The notes: generated from the sequence alone by a model not told the origin. Shown: positions 52,201-60,724, counted from the first letter of the stretch. The stretch: DNA of 64,000 bases from Fontivita pretiosa (GCF_050410795.1 NZ_CP191258.1:62001-126000); one strand, 5' to 3'. Program-made: numbers and translations.

Positions 52201-52761
52201 CACCGACTCCACTCCCTCGCCACGCTCCAGCTCCGGCTTGACGAAATCCTCCAGAAATGTCTGAAGCTCCGTCACATCCCCGTTGAACCCCGGCCCGGGC
52301 TTCACGTTGGCCGGGTCATTGTTCAGCGGACGGACCAGCATCCAGGCGATCCAGTCGCGCGAGCTGCTGTCCACCGATTCGATATTCGGGCGATCGACCT
52401 GCGGCGGATACTCCGGCACCTGGCTGAGCTTGTCGCGCACCTCGTTCAGCGCCGCCTGCTTATCGACGCCGACGAAGAACTCCAGCCGCACCGATCCTTC
52501 GCCCTCGAACGCCTCGCTGGTCATCTGCCGCAGTCCGCTGAGCGTCTTAAGCACCTCCTCCTGTTCCTGGAGGATTTCCTGCTCAATTTCCTGCGGGCTG
52601 GCGCCGAACCAGCGCGTGGTGACCGAAATCACCGGCTGATCGACGTTGGGAGTAAGCTGCACCGGCACGCGCAACAGCCCGATCATCCCGAAGATGACCA
52701 CGAGCAGAACCACCACCGCGACGGCGACGGGTTGACGGATGCAGCGTTCGACGAACGACAT
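49246..52761 (-). CDS. RND efflux transporter, inner-membrane pump (HAE-1/AcrB type)
   Basis: This is a 1171 aa proton-driven pump. It begins VERCIRQPVAVAVVVLLVVIFG (helix 1) and has two porter halves with large periplasmic loops. The relay Asp is in FAIGMGVDNTIVVLENIF, and the second half ends with PILIVHQALNYLREG and TLFLTPTLMSLALD. It is about 130 residues longer than AcrB. Much of the excess is a Gln/Met-rich helical insertion in the second periplasmic region (about 650-720: MVPMMQQQLAGMEQML, ATAQTRKELERLR) plus a C-terminal tail. It follows the membrane-fusion gene by 99 bases that hold heptad repeats. No TolC-like gene is adjacent. Substrate unknown. Confidence 0.95.
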   Translation of the reverse strand: MSFVERCIRQPVAVAVVVLLVVIFGMIGLLRVPVQLTPNVDQPVISVTTRWFGASPQEIEQEILQEQEEVLKTLSGLRQMTSEAFEGEGSVRLEFFVGVDKQAALNEVRDKLSQVPEYPPQVDRPNIESVDSSSRDWIAWMLVRPLNNDPANVKPGPGFNGDVTELQTFLEDFVKPELERGEGVESVQVLGGREREMQVRVDMQKLAARGISVDQFVEALRQENLNVSAGAIPLGKRDISIRAMGQYDDPEQIRNTVVGWTAAGAPVYVRDVADVGIGFKRQVSFVRSEGQDVMALNAKRETGTNVLTVMQNLKRQIEKVNREILGPKGWCLELNQVYDQTVYVDRAVTQAADDLLLGAALAAVVLFLTLRSVGATLVVCISIPISVIGTFLGMALTGRNLNVISMAGLSFAIGMGVDNTIVVLENIFRHREMGKDRLRAAIDGAQEVWGAIVAATLANIAVFLPVVFIREEAGQLFKDISIAISISLLLYMAVSPTVIPVLATLFLRKMPGGFVEKGEQVSEEPTQTLLGRLTRPISRAGARLSHAFYALVLWLTHGLVRRVVLVVAMIGAAVVASALLIPPRTYLPSGNQNLIFAFVLTPPGYAVEEYRQMAYHVERALRPWWEAKPGSDQLKQLQDAWKQARDQVMVPMMQQQLAGMEQMLAAQNKPPQEIAAATAQTRKELERLRNSPPPAGIDNFFFVVFQGMVFMGATSNDPENVGSLAYLFQQATQGIPGTFGVAQQATIFDLGDSFGTTVDVNLSGEQIETVRSAAAIVQGMIMGNLGTFPVPNPQNFALGRQETRVLPDRIRAASAGITTSTIRRATQIAVDGEVIGDYREGAKSIDLTIMAQRPADRGVEALRDLPLAGRSGWVMPLSQVADFVQTDAPQRIRRIEELPAVTLSVPVQQNQTVQQVEDSIWQGVIEPARQQGLIPPEINIRTSGSAAKLSQFMRAFIPGFVLAAVITYLLLAALFESWLHPFVIIMSVPFALVGGFLGLRLMHEYQPDIQLDVLTMLGFVILIGTIVNNPILIVHQALNYLREGLDRQHAIALSTQTRVRPIFMSVITSVAGMAPLVLLGGAGSELYRGLGAVVIGGLLLSTVFTLFLTPTLMSLALDAQAGIRHLLHRQGSAHARRGGAGVQDLREAPASAHKAAPTEPVLSRSPSVEQG

Positions 52762-52763
52762 AA

Positions 52764-52862
52764 TCGATTTTCGATTCTTGATTTTCGACTTTTGATCTGT
52801 CCCGGCCGGATCACGATGCCGACACTCAAATCACAAATCGCAAATCAAAAATGGCAAATCCT
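52764..52862. repeat. Two opposed arrays of heptad repeats between the RND pair
   Basis: Five 7-base units of the TYGAYTT type run from 52764 to 52798 (TCGATTT, TCGATTC, TTGATTT, TCGACTT, TTGATCT). Five of the AAATCnn type run from 52828 to 52862 (AAATCAC, AAATCGC, AAATCAA, AAATGGC, AAATCCT). The two arrays are roughly reverse complementary and could form a long imperfect hairpin in the mRNA between the two cistrons. Confidence 0.7.
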
Positions 52863-53961
52863 ATTGCTGGTTCATCACCATCAATGGCGCGCCGGGCATC
52901 AGGCCTTCGTTCCCCCGGATCACGACAACATCATTGTCCAGAAGCTCTGCTGAGACGGCGATCTTCTCGCCCAGGCCCGATCCCAGGATCACCGGCACGA
53001 TCGTGGCCTTGTTGTCGCGCGCCACGACCACGTGCGATCGGGGGCCCTGGGAAATCACCGCGTCCCGTGGCACCAGAAACACCGGCTTGTCTGATCTGGT
53101 GACGATCACCGCCCGCGCGAAAAAGCCGGGACGAATCAGATACTGCGGATTGGGCAGAAGGATCTTCACGCGAAATGTGCGGCTGGCCGGGTCGGCCTCG
53201 GGCAGAATCTGCTCGACCTTGCCGCTGAACGACTGGCCATTGAGCGCGTCGATCGTGACGCTGGCCTCATCGCCCTCCGTCAGCCGCGCCACCAGATATT
53301 CCGGAACATTCACCTGAACAAACAGCGGGTCCAGTCGCACCAGATCGGCCACGGCATCGCCTTTTTCGATCCACTGGCCGACTTCGACGTATCGTCTGGC
53401 GACGACGGCGTCGAACGGCGCGCGGGTCGTGCCCTTGCGGACCATCAGTTCCAGGCGCTGAAGCTCGGCGCGCCTGGCGGCCAGGCTGGCGGCACGCGAG
53501 TTGACCAGCGCGGCGGCCATCTCGCTTCGCGCCAGCGTGTCGCGGTATTCCTTTTCCGGCGCCACCTGCGTCTGATAGAGCTGCGTCACCCGCGCCGCCT
53601 CGCGCTGCGCGTTGGCCAAATCCGCCTTCGCCCAGGCCAGCTCGGCTTCCAGCGAATGAGCCTGCGCCTCGGCCGCCTGTCGCTCGATCTCCAGAAGGTC
53701 GGTGTTGACGCGCGCCAGACGCTGATCCTTCTGAACGCGCTGTCCGTCATCGAAGGTTCTTTCAGCAACCAGACCCTCCTGCTCGGCGGCGACGGTGCTG
53801 CGCATCACCGGCTCGACCGACGCCACCAGCGGCTGCGTCAGCTCGATGCTGCGCTTCTCGACGGGCGCGACCAGGACCTGTTGCGGCCCCATCTGCCCCG
53901 CCGCCGCGGATGAGAACACGATCGCGAGGATGGCCGAGAGGCACAGCTTTGCGTGACGCAT
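52861..53961 (-). CDS. RND efflux periplasmic adaptor (membrane fusion protein)
   Basis: This is a 366 aa HlyD/AcrA-type adaptor linking the inner-membrane pump to an outer-membrane channel. A signal peptide (LCLSAILAIVFSSAAAG) is followed by the first lipoyl half (VEPVMRSTVAAEQEGLV), an alpha-hairpin coiled coil (about 90-165), the second lipoyl half (KGTTRAPFDAVVARRYVEVG), a beta-barrel (DPLFVQVNVPEYLV) and the membrane-proximal domain. I start at ATG 53961, which has a TAGCAT box seven bases before it; the upstream GTG (53979) is less likely. It is the first gene of the pump operon. Confidence 0.93.
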   Translation of the reverse strand: MRHAKLCLSAILAIVFSSAAAGQMGPQQVLVAPVEKRSIELTQPLVASVEPVMRSTVAAEQEGLVAERTFDDGQRVQKDQRLARVNTDLLEIERQAAEAQAHSLEAELAWAKADLANAQREAARVTQLYQTQVAPEKEYRDTLARSEMAAALVNSRAASLAARRAELQRLELMVRKGTTRAPFDAVVARRYVEVGQWIEKGDAVADLVRLDPLFVQVNVPEYLVARLTEGDEASVTIDALNGQSFSGKVEQILPEADPASRTFRVKILLPNPQYLIRPGFFARAVIVTRSDKPVFLVPRDAVISQGPRSHVVVARDNKATIVPVILGSGLGEKIAVSAELLDNDVVVIRGNEGLMPGAPLMVMNQQ

Positions 53962-53968
53962 GGGTTGG

Positions 53969-53974
53969 ATGCTA
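53969..53974 (-). promoter_or_regulatory. -10-like TAGCAT box before the RND adaptor gene
   Basis: On the minus strand TAGCAT is followed by seven bases and ATG 53961. There is no Shine-Dalgarno. Confidence 0.4.
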
Positions 53975-53994
53975 GGCACTGCAAAAAGACGCCG

Positions 53995-54738
53995 TCAATC
54001 CGATGGATTTTTCGTGATCGCTCGCACGAGAGGCGGATCGCCGATCACTTGCGCCACCAGATCGAATGCATCGATGCGCGCCGCGAAGTCGATGTCCGCA
54101 TCGAGCCCGACGCTGCGTATGTTCTGCCCGCCCAACGTGTTTCGGAGCACCTCGGCGAGGCGGTCGCGGCTGTCACGGAACAGTCGAATCGCCTGCCTCG
54201 CCGTGTTTGATGAATGTTCAACAATTCCAAACTGCTCCAGCGCGCTCGCCACGGCGCCGGCGCCGATCAGATCTTCAACCGCCGGCTGCCCGTTCGTCCC
54301 GGCACAAAGCAGCGTCACGTCTGGAGACTCGCGCACAAGCGCCCGCGCCGTCGCGGTGGCGTTGACCAGGCCGGCGACGAACAACCTCGCCGCGCCGCGC
54401 GCCGCGACGATCGCACGCGTTCCGTTGGTCGTGCTCAGGAAAATCGTCCGACCGCCAACCCGATCCGCCGTAAATTGTCCAGGACTGTTGCCCAGATCGA
54501 ACCCGTCAGGCGGCAGGCACCGCTGCTCGCCGCACAGCAGCTTTGGCCCGTCGAAGCAACGGGCGGCATTTCGGGCCGCCTCGAGCGAGTCGAACACCCG
54601 CACCTCCCGCGCCCCCGCGGCCAGCGCCGAGACGATCGTCGTTGTCGCCCGCAGCACATCAAACACGACCACCGCGCGCTCAGCGATGTGTTGCGGTTGC
54701 AGCTCTGTCGGCAACGGCACAACGTCGACTCGGATCAT
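53995..54738 (-). CDS. comB: 2-phosphosulfolactate phosphatase family protein (ComB)
   Basis: This is a 247 aa member of the ComB family, Mg-dependent acid phosphatases that convert 2-phosphosulfolactate to sulfolactate in archaeal coenzyme M synthesis. Landmarks are VVFDVLRATTTIVSALAAGA (24-43), LLCGEQRCLPPDGFDLGNSP and FLSTTNGTRAI. Bacteria that lack coenzyme M often carry this gene; its role there may be sulfolactate metabolism or another phosphatase reaction. No ComA or ComC partner is nearby. A TACATT box lies six bases before the ATG. It is divergent from the phosphodiesterase gene with only 47 bases between starts. Confidence 0.88.
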   Translation of the reverse strand: MIRVDVVPLPTELQPQHIAERAVVVFDVLRATTTIVSALAAGAREVRVFDSLEAARNAARCFDGPKLLCGEQRCLPPDGFDLGNSPGQFTADRVGGRTIFLSTTNGTRAIVAARGAARLFVAGLVNATATARALVRESPDVTLLCAGTNGQPAVEDLIGAGAVASALEQFGIVEHSSNTARQAIRLFRDSRDRLAEVLRNTLGGQNIRSVGLDADIDFAARIDAFDLVAQVIGDPPLVRAITKNPSD

Positions 54739-54744
54739 CCTGGC

Positions 54745-54777
54745 AATGTATCACGCCTCTGGCGCGCGTGGTACGAT
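54745..54777. promoter_or_regulatory. Back-to-back -10 boxes for comB and the phosphodiesterase gene
   Basis: TACATT on the minus strand (54750-54745) is six bases before the comB ATG. TACGAT on the plus strand (54772-54777) is eight bases before GTG 54786. Both genes lack Shine-Dalgarno sites, so the 47-base gap probably serves two leaderless promoters. Confidence 0.5.
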
Positions 54778-54785
54778 CCTGGTCC

Positions 54786-56171
54786 GTGATACAGGCGATG
54801 CACAAGACTGTCGTCATTAACGCGGTGGGTCTCACGCCGAAGCTGTTGGAGCGGATGGCGAATCTGCGCCGTTTCGCCGCCGCGACTCGCGTCGCGACGA
54901 TCGGGCACGTTCTGCCCGCCGTCACGTGCAGCGTGCAGACGACATATCTGACCGGCACGCTGCCACGCGAGCATGGGATCGTCGGCAACGGCTGGTACTT
55001 TCGCGATACCTGCGAGGTGCGTTTCTGGCACCAGAGCGACAAGCTCGTGCAGCGACCGCGCATCTGGGACATCGCGCGGCAGCGAGATCCATCCTTTACC
55101 TGCGCCAACCTCTTCTGGTGGTATGCGATGTACTCCACCTGCGACGTGACGATCACGCCGCGACCCATGTATCCCGCCGATGGACGAAAGATCCCGGATC
55201 TGTGGACTCATCCGGCCTGGGTGCGATCCTGGCAGCAGCACATCCTGCCGCAGTTTCCGCTTTTCCGGTTCTGGGGCCCGGCTGCGTCGATCGAATCGAC
55301 GCGCTGGATCGCGGACGCTGCCATCGAAGTGGATGTCCAGTTCAACCCGACGCTCAGCCTGATCTATCTGCCGCATCTCGATTACGGGCTACAGAGATTC
55401 GGTCCCGACGATCCCCGCATTGACAGCCAGGCCAATGAGCTCGACGTGGTGATCTGCGAGCTGATCGATCATTTCCAGAAGACCGCGCGCGCCCGCGTCA
55501 TCATTCTGAGCGAATACGGCATCGCGCCGGTAAGCCGCCCGGTCCACCTCAACCGCGTCTTGCGGCAGCACAAGCTGCTGACGGTGCGAAGCGAATTGCA
55601 GCGCGAGCTGCTCGACGCCGGCGCCAGCGCCGCGTTCGCCGTGGCCGACCATCAGGTGGCCCACGTTTACGTGAACGATCACGCGAGATTGCAGGAGGTG
55701 CGACAGGTTCTGTGTGCCACGCCGGGCGTCGCGGAGGTGCTCGACCGCGATGCGCAGCGCGGCGTCGGGCTGGATCACCCGCGCAGTGGCGAGTTCGTTG
55801 TCGTGGCCGAACCGGGGGCCTGGTTCACCTACTACTACTGGCTGGAGGATGATCGTGCGCCGGATTTCGCGCGGACGGTGGACATCCATCGCAAGCCGGG
55901 ATACGACCCTGTCGAGCTGTTCATCGATCCAAAGCTGCCGGCGCCGAAGCTGAAGATCGCCTGGACGCTGCTGAAGCGCAAGCTCGGTTTTCGCTCGCTG
56001 CTGGAGGTAATCCCGCTGGACGCGACGCTGGTTCGCGGCTCGCACGGCCGGCCGCCGGCAGATCCAAGTGTCGGGCCGATGCTCATCAGCTCCGAGCCTT
56101 TGCTGCTCGCGACCAATTCCCTCGTCGCCACCGATGTGCGCGACGTGATCCTGCGTCACGTGTTCGACTGA
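54786..56171 (+). CDS. Nucleotide pyrophosphatase/phosphodiesterase-like alkaline phosphatase superfamily protein
   Basis: This is a protein of about 461 aa of the alkaline phosphatase superfamily, type I phosphodiesterase branch. The N-terminal strand KTVVINAVGLTPKLL holds the first metal-site region. The nucleophile is likely a Thr in VQTTYLTGTLPREHGIVGNG (the TTYLTG step). Other metal ligands are in IYLPHLDYGLQRFGPDD and the C-terminal SEYGIAP. Proteins of this type occur in ebo clusters (EboF-like) of cyanobacteria and other bacteria, but no other ebo gene is adjacent here. GTG 54786 fits the leaderless pattern; ATG 54798 is the alternative. The substrate is unknown. Confidence 0.8.
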   Translation: MIQAMHKTVVINAVGLTPKLLERMANLRRFAAATRVATIGHVLPAVTCSVQTTYLTGTLPREHGIVGNGWYFRDTCEVRFWHQSDKLVQRPRIWDIARQRDPSFTCANLFWWYAMYSTCDVTITPRPMYPADGRKIPDLWTHPAWVRSWQQHILPQFPLFRFWGPAASIESTRWIADAAIEVDVQFNPTLSLIYLPHLDYGLQRFGPDDPRIDSQANELDVVICELIDHFQKTARARVIILSEYGIAPVSRPVHLNRVLRQHKLLTVRSELQRELLDAGASAAFAVADHQVAHVYVNDHARLQEVRQVLCATPGVAEVLDRDAQRGVGLDHPRSGEFVVVAEPGAWFTYYYWLEDDRAPDFARTVDIHRKPGYDPVELFIDPKLPAPKLKIAWTLLKRKLGFRSLLEVIPLDATLVRGSHGRPPADPSVGPMLISSEPLLLATNSLVATDVRDVILRHVFD

Positions 56172-59100
56172 GAGAGCTTCAGCGCGCCGTTGCCGTCACG
56201 GCAGATCCGCTGCTGGCGCAACAGCGCCTCGATCTGTTCTTCGATGTCCTCCGCGATCCGCCTGCCGGTACGACCGAAGCCCAGAAATCTGGCCGTGCGC
56301 TGCACGAGCGCCTCGGCCGACATGCCGAATTCCTTCTCCAGCACGGTCAGGATCGCCTGCCGGATGTCCTGGGGTCCGATCGAATCGGGATCGAACCGGC
56401 GCTGGTGCCGTCGCCGCGGCGATGAGCCAGCCAAAGCCCGCTCGTCGCCGTCCGCATCTTCCGGGCGGTCGCCTGCATCGGCCGCCACAATCGCCGCCGC
56501 TGTCGGGGCAGATCGATCATTCCGCACCGCAGGCGCGGCCGGCGGCTGGTCGCGAAGCCTGGTCAACTGATCGTGCAGATCTTGGATGATCTGATCACGA
56601 CGGCGGAACCAGTCGGCGGACCAGATCCGCTGAATCTTCCATCCCAGCCGCTCCAGCACTTCCTGCCGCAGGCGGTCGCGGTCGCGCGCCGTCGGCGAAC
56701 TGTGATACGTGGCACCGTCGCACTCGATCCCCAGCAGGTATCGCCCGGGTTGGTTCGGATCCACCACCGCCAGATCGATCGCAAAACCGGCGCACCCAAC
56801 CTGCGCATGCACCGTCCAGCCGCGGTCACGCAGCGCCCGGCACACCTCGGCCTCGAACGGCGAGTCATGATCCGCTCCTGGCGGGGCAAGATCGATCAAG
56901 CATCCATGCTCGGCGGCATAAAGGTACTCTTTCAACGCCACCACTCCGGGTGCCTGGGTCTTGCTCAGATCGATGTCATCGCTGCGGATGGAGCTGAACA
57001 CCACGCATCGCCGCCGCGCTCGCGTCACCAGCACGTTCAGCCGTCGCCAGCCCCCGTCGGCATTCAGCGCTCCGAAATTCGCGGTCATATGGCCATTGAG
57101 GTCCTTGCCATATCCAATGCTGATGAAGATCACGTCCCGCTCGTCGCCCTGGATGTTCTCCAGGTTCTTGACGAAAAACGGCTCCTGCTCATGGGCAGCG
57201 AAAAACTGCTCAACGCGATCGTCCGGCTCGTGTCGGCGGAGACGTTCGATCTCATCCTCGATGGCGCGCTGCTGGGGCAGGTTCAAGGTTCCGACGCCCA
57301 GCGACAGCTCGGGATGTTCAATCGCATGCTGGATTACGGCGCGGGCGACGAGCTGCGCCTCGCGGGGGTTGTGCCGCCCGGTTCCGCGGTAATACACGCC
57401 GTCCGGAACAAAACGAAACGCCAGCCCCAGTTCCGAGCAGTCCGTGTGCGGGCTTGGGAAGACCCGCAACTGGTCGTCGTAGAACTTGTGATTGGAGAAG
57501 CTGATGAGACTGGCGTGCTGGGATCGGTAATGCCATCGCAACATCGAGTGGTTGCAGGTCGGCAGGCGCACCACGCCCAGCGAGAGGATGCTTTCCAGGT
57601 CCCCCGCCTGGGCCGGGGCGGATTCCTCCTCGTCGTCGGCGGAGTCGTCCAGGTCCAGTTTGGTGAAAAACGCCGTGGGAGGAAGCTGCCGCTCATCGCC
57701 GACGAGGATCAGTTGTCTGCCGCGCGCGATGGCGCCATAGGCGTCGGCGGGTTCGACCTGGCTGGCCTCGTCGAAGATGACCACGTCGAACTCGATCCCG
57801 CCGGGCGCAAGGTACTGTGCCACCGACAGCGGACTCATCATGAAGCACGGTTTGATGGCCTTGATCACGTCGCCCGCCACCGACAACAGCTTGCGCAGCG
57901 GCATGTGCCGGGCCTTTTTGCGGATTTCGGCCTGGACGATGCCGAGCATCGATTGCCGGTGCGCGGCGTGGTCAAAGTCGGGTCGTTTTTCGGCCACCAG
58001 GGCGCTCAGCCGCGCGCGGCTGGCCTGGAGCCACTCGATATCCAGCCTGCGGAATCGCTCGACAAGCCGCTCGTGATCCTGGCCGCGAAAACTTCGCAGC
58101 GCCGGAAGCTGTGCAAAGGCCGCATCCAGCCACGTGCGATAGAAGTGTCGTTCAAAACAGGCGGCCAGATGTCCCGCTGTCACTGCGCGATCGCTTCCCA
58201 ATGCCCACTGCGTGAACGGCTTGAACTTCGGATCGCTGCATTCGGCGCAGCTCAGGCGAAGATCGACCCAGTCCTGAAGCAGATCGATCTGCCCCGGCAA
58301 TGATTCGATGCGTTTGTGCAATTCTGTCAGATCCGCCTGGGCGAGGGGCTGCCTCAGCCACGTCTGCTCGTCGCTGCGCACGACGCTCAGCCAATGCTTC
58401 ATGTCATCGCCAAGCCGCTGTAGATCCTGCCGGACCTGCACGACGGCCTGGCGGAGGTCATCGCGGCGATCGCTGCCCAGAATTCGTTGCGCGACATCGA
58501 GCTGGATTCGAGACGCGAGGATGGCCTGCCGCACCGCCGGCAGGGTCTCGGCAAGCCGCCCCAGGTGTTGAAAATCGCCATCGATGCCGCGCCAGGCGTC
58601 ACCGAACTGCGGCGCATACTGCGCCTGAAGCGATTCGATGCGATGCCGCAGCCTTGCGCTGCTCACCAGCGCCTCCAGCAAGGCGATCTGCTCCTGCAGC
58701 GGCGGAAGTCTGCTCGGATCCAGAAGCTTATTGCGGATCAGTGCAGTATCCCGCCGCCAGGAGGGCCGCAGAATCCGCAGGATAGAACCACCATGCAGGC
58801 GTCGGCGCTGAAGGACTTGTGTCCAGTCCATCACTTCGGCGTCGGGCTGAAATGCTTCTGCCCAGCGCGCTTTGTGGCTGGCTCGCTCGATACCGTCGGC
58901 AAGCCACTGTTTCAGCTCCGCAGTCGGGCGATCCCAGCGTTCGTCGCCAACCAGCCCGGGCGCGATCACTGGCGCATCGACCAGAAGGACTGCGTCGTTC
59001 AGAAGTGTCTGGACTTGCGCCACGGTCTTCGGTTCGCTCGCGCCCAGGCACAACGCGAGCGCGCGCGCCGATTCCAGCAGCTTCAACGGCGAAGCCGCAA

Positions 59101-60724
59101 GCGCCCTGGCCGCCGCGAGAACCTGCTGGCGGGTGTGCAGATCCACGTTGTCCAGGCGAACGCCGCGCCAGGGATGATGGCTTGGATCTCCCGTCCGCGT
59201 CAGTCGGTCGTCGAGCCGCGCGAGCTTCTCGCGGGCGTCGCTCAGATCCTGAGCTGTCCAGTTGAACACGTCCGCGAGCTGCGCCTGGGCTTCGGGTTCG
59301 CCCGCCAGCGCGGTCGCCCGGCCGATCACCTGAAACGGGCTGAGGCTCAGCCTGCTGATGGGCGTATGCAATTGCCGGCGATATTCGTTGAGCTGCCGGC
59401 GGACGCGCTCCAGCTCGGCCGCATCGACGTCCCTGACTCGCGGCCTGTCGCGCCGGTCCAGCACGCGCCGCAGCTCTTCCAGCACGGCTTTCTTGCTGGC
59501 CTTGCGGCTGTGCAGCTCGAGCACGAAATCGCCCAGACCGACGTTCTCCAACCGGCGCTTCACGACCTCCAGGGCCGCGGACTTTTCCGCGACGAACAGA
59601 ACGCTTCGGCCTTCGGAGAGGCACTCGGCGATGATGTTGGTGATTGTCTGGCTCTTGCCAGTGCCGGGCGGGCCATGGATGACGATGCTGCCGCCGCGTT
59701 TGGCCGCCAGGATCGCCGCCTGCTGGCTCGAATCCGCATCCACCACCTGATAGCAGTCGTTGGGACGCACTGTCTCGTCCAGACACGCCGGATCGGGGAT
59801 CGGCTCGCCAAGCTCGGCCGTGTCAATCGATTCGCCGCTGAACAGTCGGATCAGCGGGTGATGCGCAAGCTGCTTCTCCGCCGGCCAGTTCTTCGGATCC
59901 AGGTCCCGGTACATCAGCAGCTTCGAGAAGCTGAACAGCCCCAGGTTGATCTGCGGCTCGTAGCTCCAGCCGGGCATTTGCGTGAGGCTCTGGCAGATCT
60001 GCTGCTGGTATTGCTCCAGATCCGCATCCTCGGCCTCGGGGTCGAACGCCGGCAGTTCGAACTTGAATTGCCTGCGACACAGTTCCAGCAGGCACGGATT
60101 GACCAGGATGTCATCGTCAAACAGCGCCAGGCTGTGGCGAGTCTGCACGTTGGGGCGCGACAGCGAGACGGGAATGAACAGAAGCGGTGCAGCACAGGTG
60201 TCCTGCGGCGATGCATCCGATTCGCGCCACTTCACCACGCCCAGCGTCAGGTACAGGATGTTGGCCCCCTGCTCCTGAAGGCTGCTGTTTGCCTCGCGCG
60301 CCAGCTTCAGCAGACGTGTTTGAAGCTTGGGGCCGGGCAACAGCGTCTGAAGGCAGCGGTCTGCCTGCGGACCCCCGCGGGCGTGGCCCCTTGCGATCGG
60401 CGGCAGCGAAAGCTCGTCTTCCTGATCCAGACTCGGTGCTGACTGCTGAGTATGCAGACGCGCCGGGATCTGGCGATCCGGATCGTCCTCCGGCGGAAGC
60501 CGACCAGCCAGTTCCGGCGGCGCTTCCTCGCGCGCCAGAAACTGCATGGTCTTCTGCTGATTGACCAGGACATCGAAGACCTGAGCCGGCCGCTCTTCGA
60601 CGATGCGCAGCGTTCGTTGCCCGCGCGGGCGGTGATTCAGCAGCCGGTTGGCCCGGGTCAGATCCAGCAGCCGCCGGCGCGTCTGCTCCAGCTTCTGTGC
60701 GATTTCATCCGTGTCCTGACTCAC
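56156..60724 (-). CDS. Giant DUF4011 / SF1 helicase / Vsr-like nuclease protein
   Basis: This is a protein of about 1522 aa. A DUF4011-type N-terminus (LEQTRRRLLDLTRANRLLNH) leads to a superfamily-1 helicase/AAA core: Walker A GPPGTGKSQTI (about 352-362), Walker B VVIFDEASQVEPADAYGA, motif III GDERQLPPTAFF, and later EGVGTLNLPQQ-type and VTRARRRCVVFSSI motifs. After it comes a Vsr/MTES_1575-like nuclease domain (LGIECDGATYHSSPTARDRDRLRQ) and a DUF3320-like C-terminal domain. Single-protein DUF4011-helicase-Vsr systems appear among proposed antiphage systems. I start at GTG 60724 because GGAGG lies 9-10 bases upstream. It overlaps the phosphodiesterase 3' end by 16 bases, convergently. Confidence 0.9.
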   Translation of the reverse strand: MSQDTDEIAQKLEQTRRRLLDLTRANRLLNHRPRGQRTLRIVEERPAQVFDVLVNQQKTMQFLAREEAPPELAGRLPPEDDPDRQIPARLHTQQSAPSLDQEDELSLPPIARGHARGGPQADRCLQTLLPGPKLQTRLLKLAREANSSLQEQGANILYLTLGVVKWRESDASPQDTCAAPLLFIPVSLSRPNVQTRHSLALFDDDILVNPCLLELCRRQFKFELPAFDPEAEDADLEQYQQQICQSLTQMPGWSYEPQINLGLFSFSKLLMYRDLDPKNWPAEKQLAHHPLIRLFSGESIDTAELGEPIPDPACLDETVRPNDCYQVVDADSSQQAAILAAKRGGSIVIHGPPGTGKSQTITNIIAECLSEGRSVLFVAEKSAALEVVKRRLENVGLGDFVLELHSRKASKKAVLEELRRVLDRRDRPRVRDVDAAELERVRRQLNEYRRQLHTPISRLSLSPFQVIGRATALAGEPEAQAQLADVFNWTAQDLSDAREKLARLDDRLTRTGDPSHHPWRGVRLDNVDLHTRQQVLAAARALAASPLKLLESARALALCLGASEPKTVAQVQTLLNDAVLLVDAPVIAPGLVGDERWDRPTAELKQWLADGIERASHKARWAEAFQPDAEVMDWTQVLQRRRLHGGSILRILRPSWRRDTALIRNKLLDPSRLPPLQEQIALLEALVSSARLRHRIESLQAQYAPQFGDAWRGIDGDFQHLGRLAETLPAVRQAILASRIQLDVAQRILGSDRRDDLRQAVVQVRQDLQRLGDDMKHWLSVVRSDEQTWLRQPLAQADLTELHKRIESLPGQIDLLQDWVDLRLSCAECSDPKFKPFTQWALGSDRAVTAGHLAACFERHFYRTWLDAAFAQLPALRSFRGQDHERLVERFRRLDIEWLQASRARLSALVAEKRPDFDHAAHRQSMLGIVQAEIRKKARHMPLRKLLSVAGDVIKAIKPCFMMSPLSVAQYLAPGGIEFDVVIFDEASQVEPADAYGAIARGRQLILVGDERQLPPTAFFTKLDLDDSADDEEESAPAQAGDLESILSLGVVRLPTCNHSMLRWHYRSQHASLISFSNHKFYDDQLRVFPSPHTDCSELGLAFRFVPDGVYYRGTGRHNPREAQLVARAVIQHAIEHPELSLGVGTLNLPQQRAIEDEIERLRRHEPDDRVEQFFAAHEQEPFFVKNLENIQGDERDVIFISIGYGKDLNGHMTANFGALNADGGWRRLNVLVTRARRRCVVFSSIRSDDIDLSKTQAPGVVALKEYLYAAEHGCLIDLAPPGADHDSPFEAEVCRALRDRGWTVHAQVGCAGFAIDLAVVDPNQPGRYLLGIECDGATYHSSPTARDRDRLRQEVLERLGWKIQRIWSADWFRRRDQIIQDLHDQLTRLRDQPPAAPAVRNDRSAPTAAAIVAADAGDRPEDADGDERALAGSSPRRRHQRRFDPDSIGPQDIRQAILTVLEKEFGMSAEALVQRTARFLGFGRTGRRIAEDIEEQIEALLRQQRICRDGNGALKLSQSNT

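Noticed and set aside
58487..60442. A 651-codon plus-strand frame opposite the helicase gene
   Set aside because: The minus-strand helicase motifs are unambiguous. The opposite frame is Arg/Gln/Leu-rich filler.
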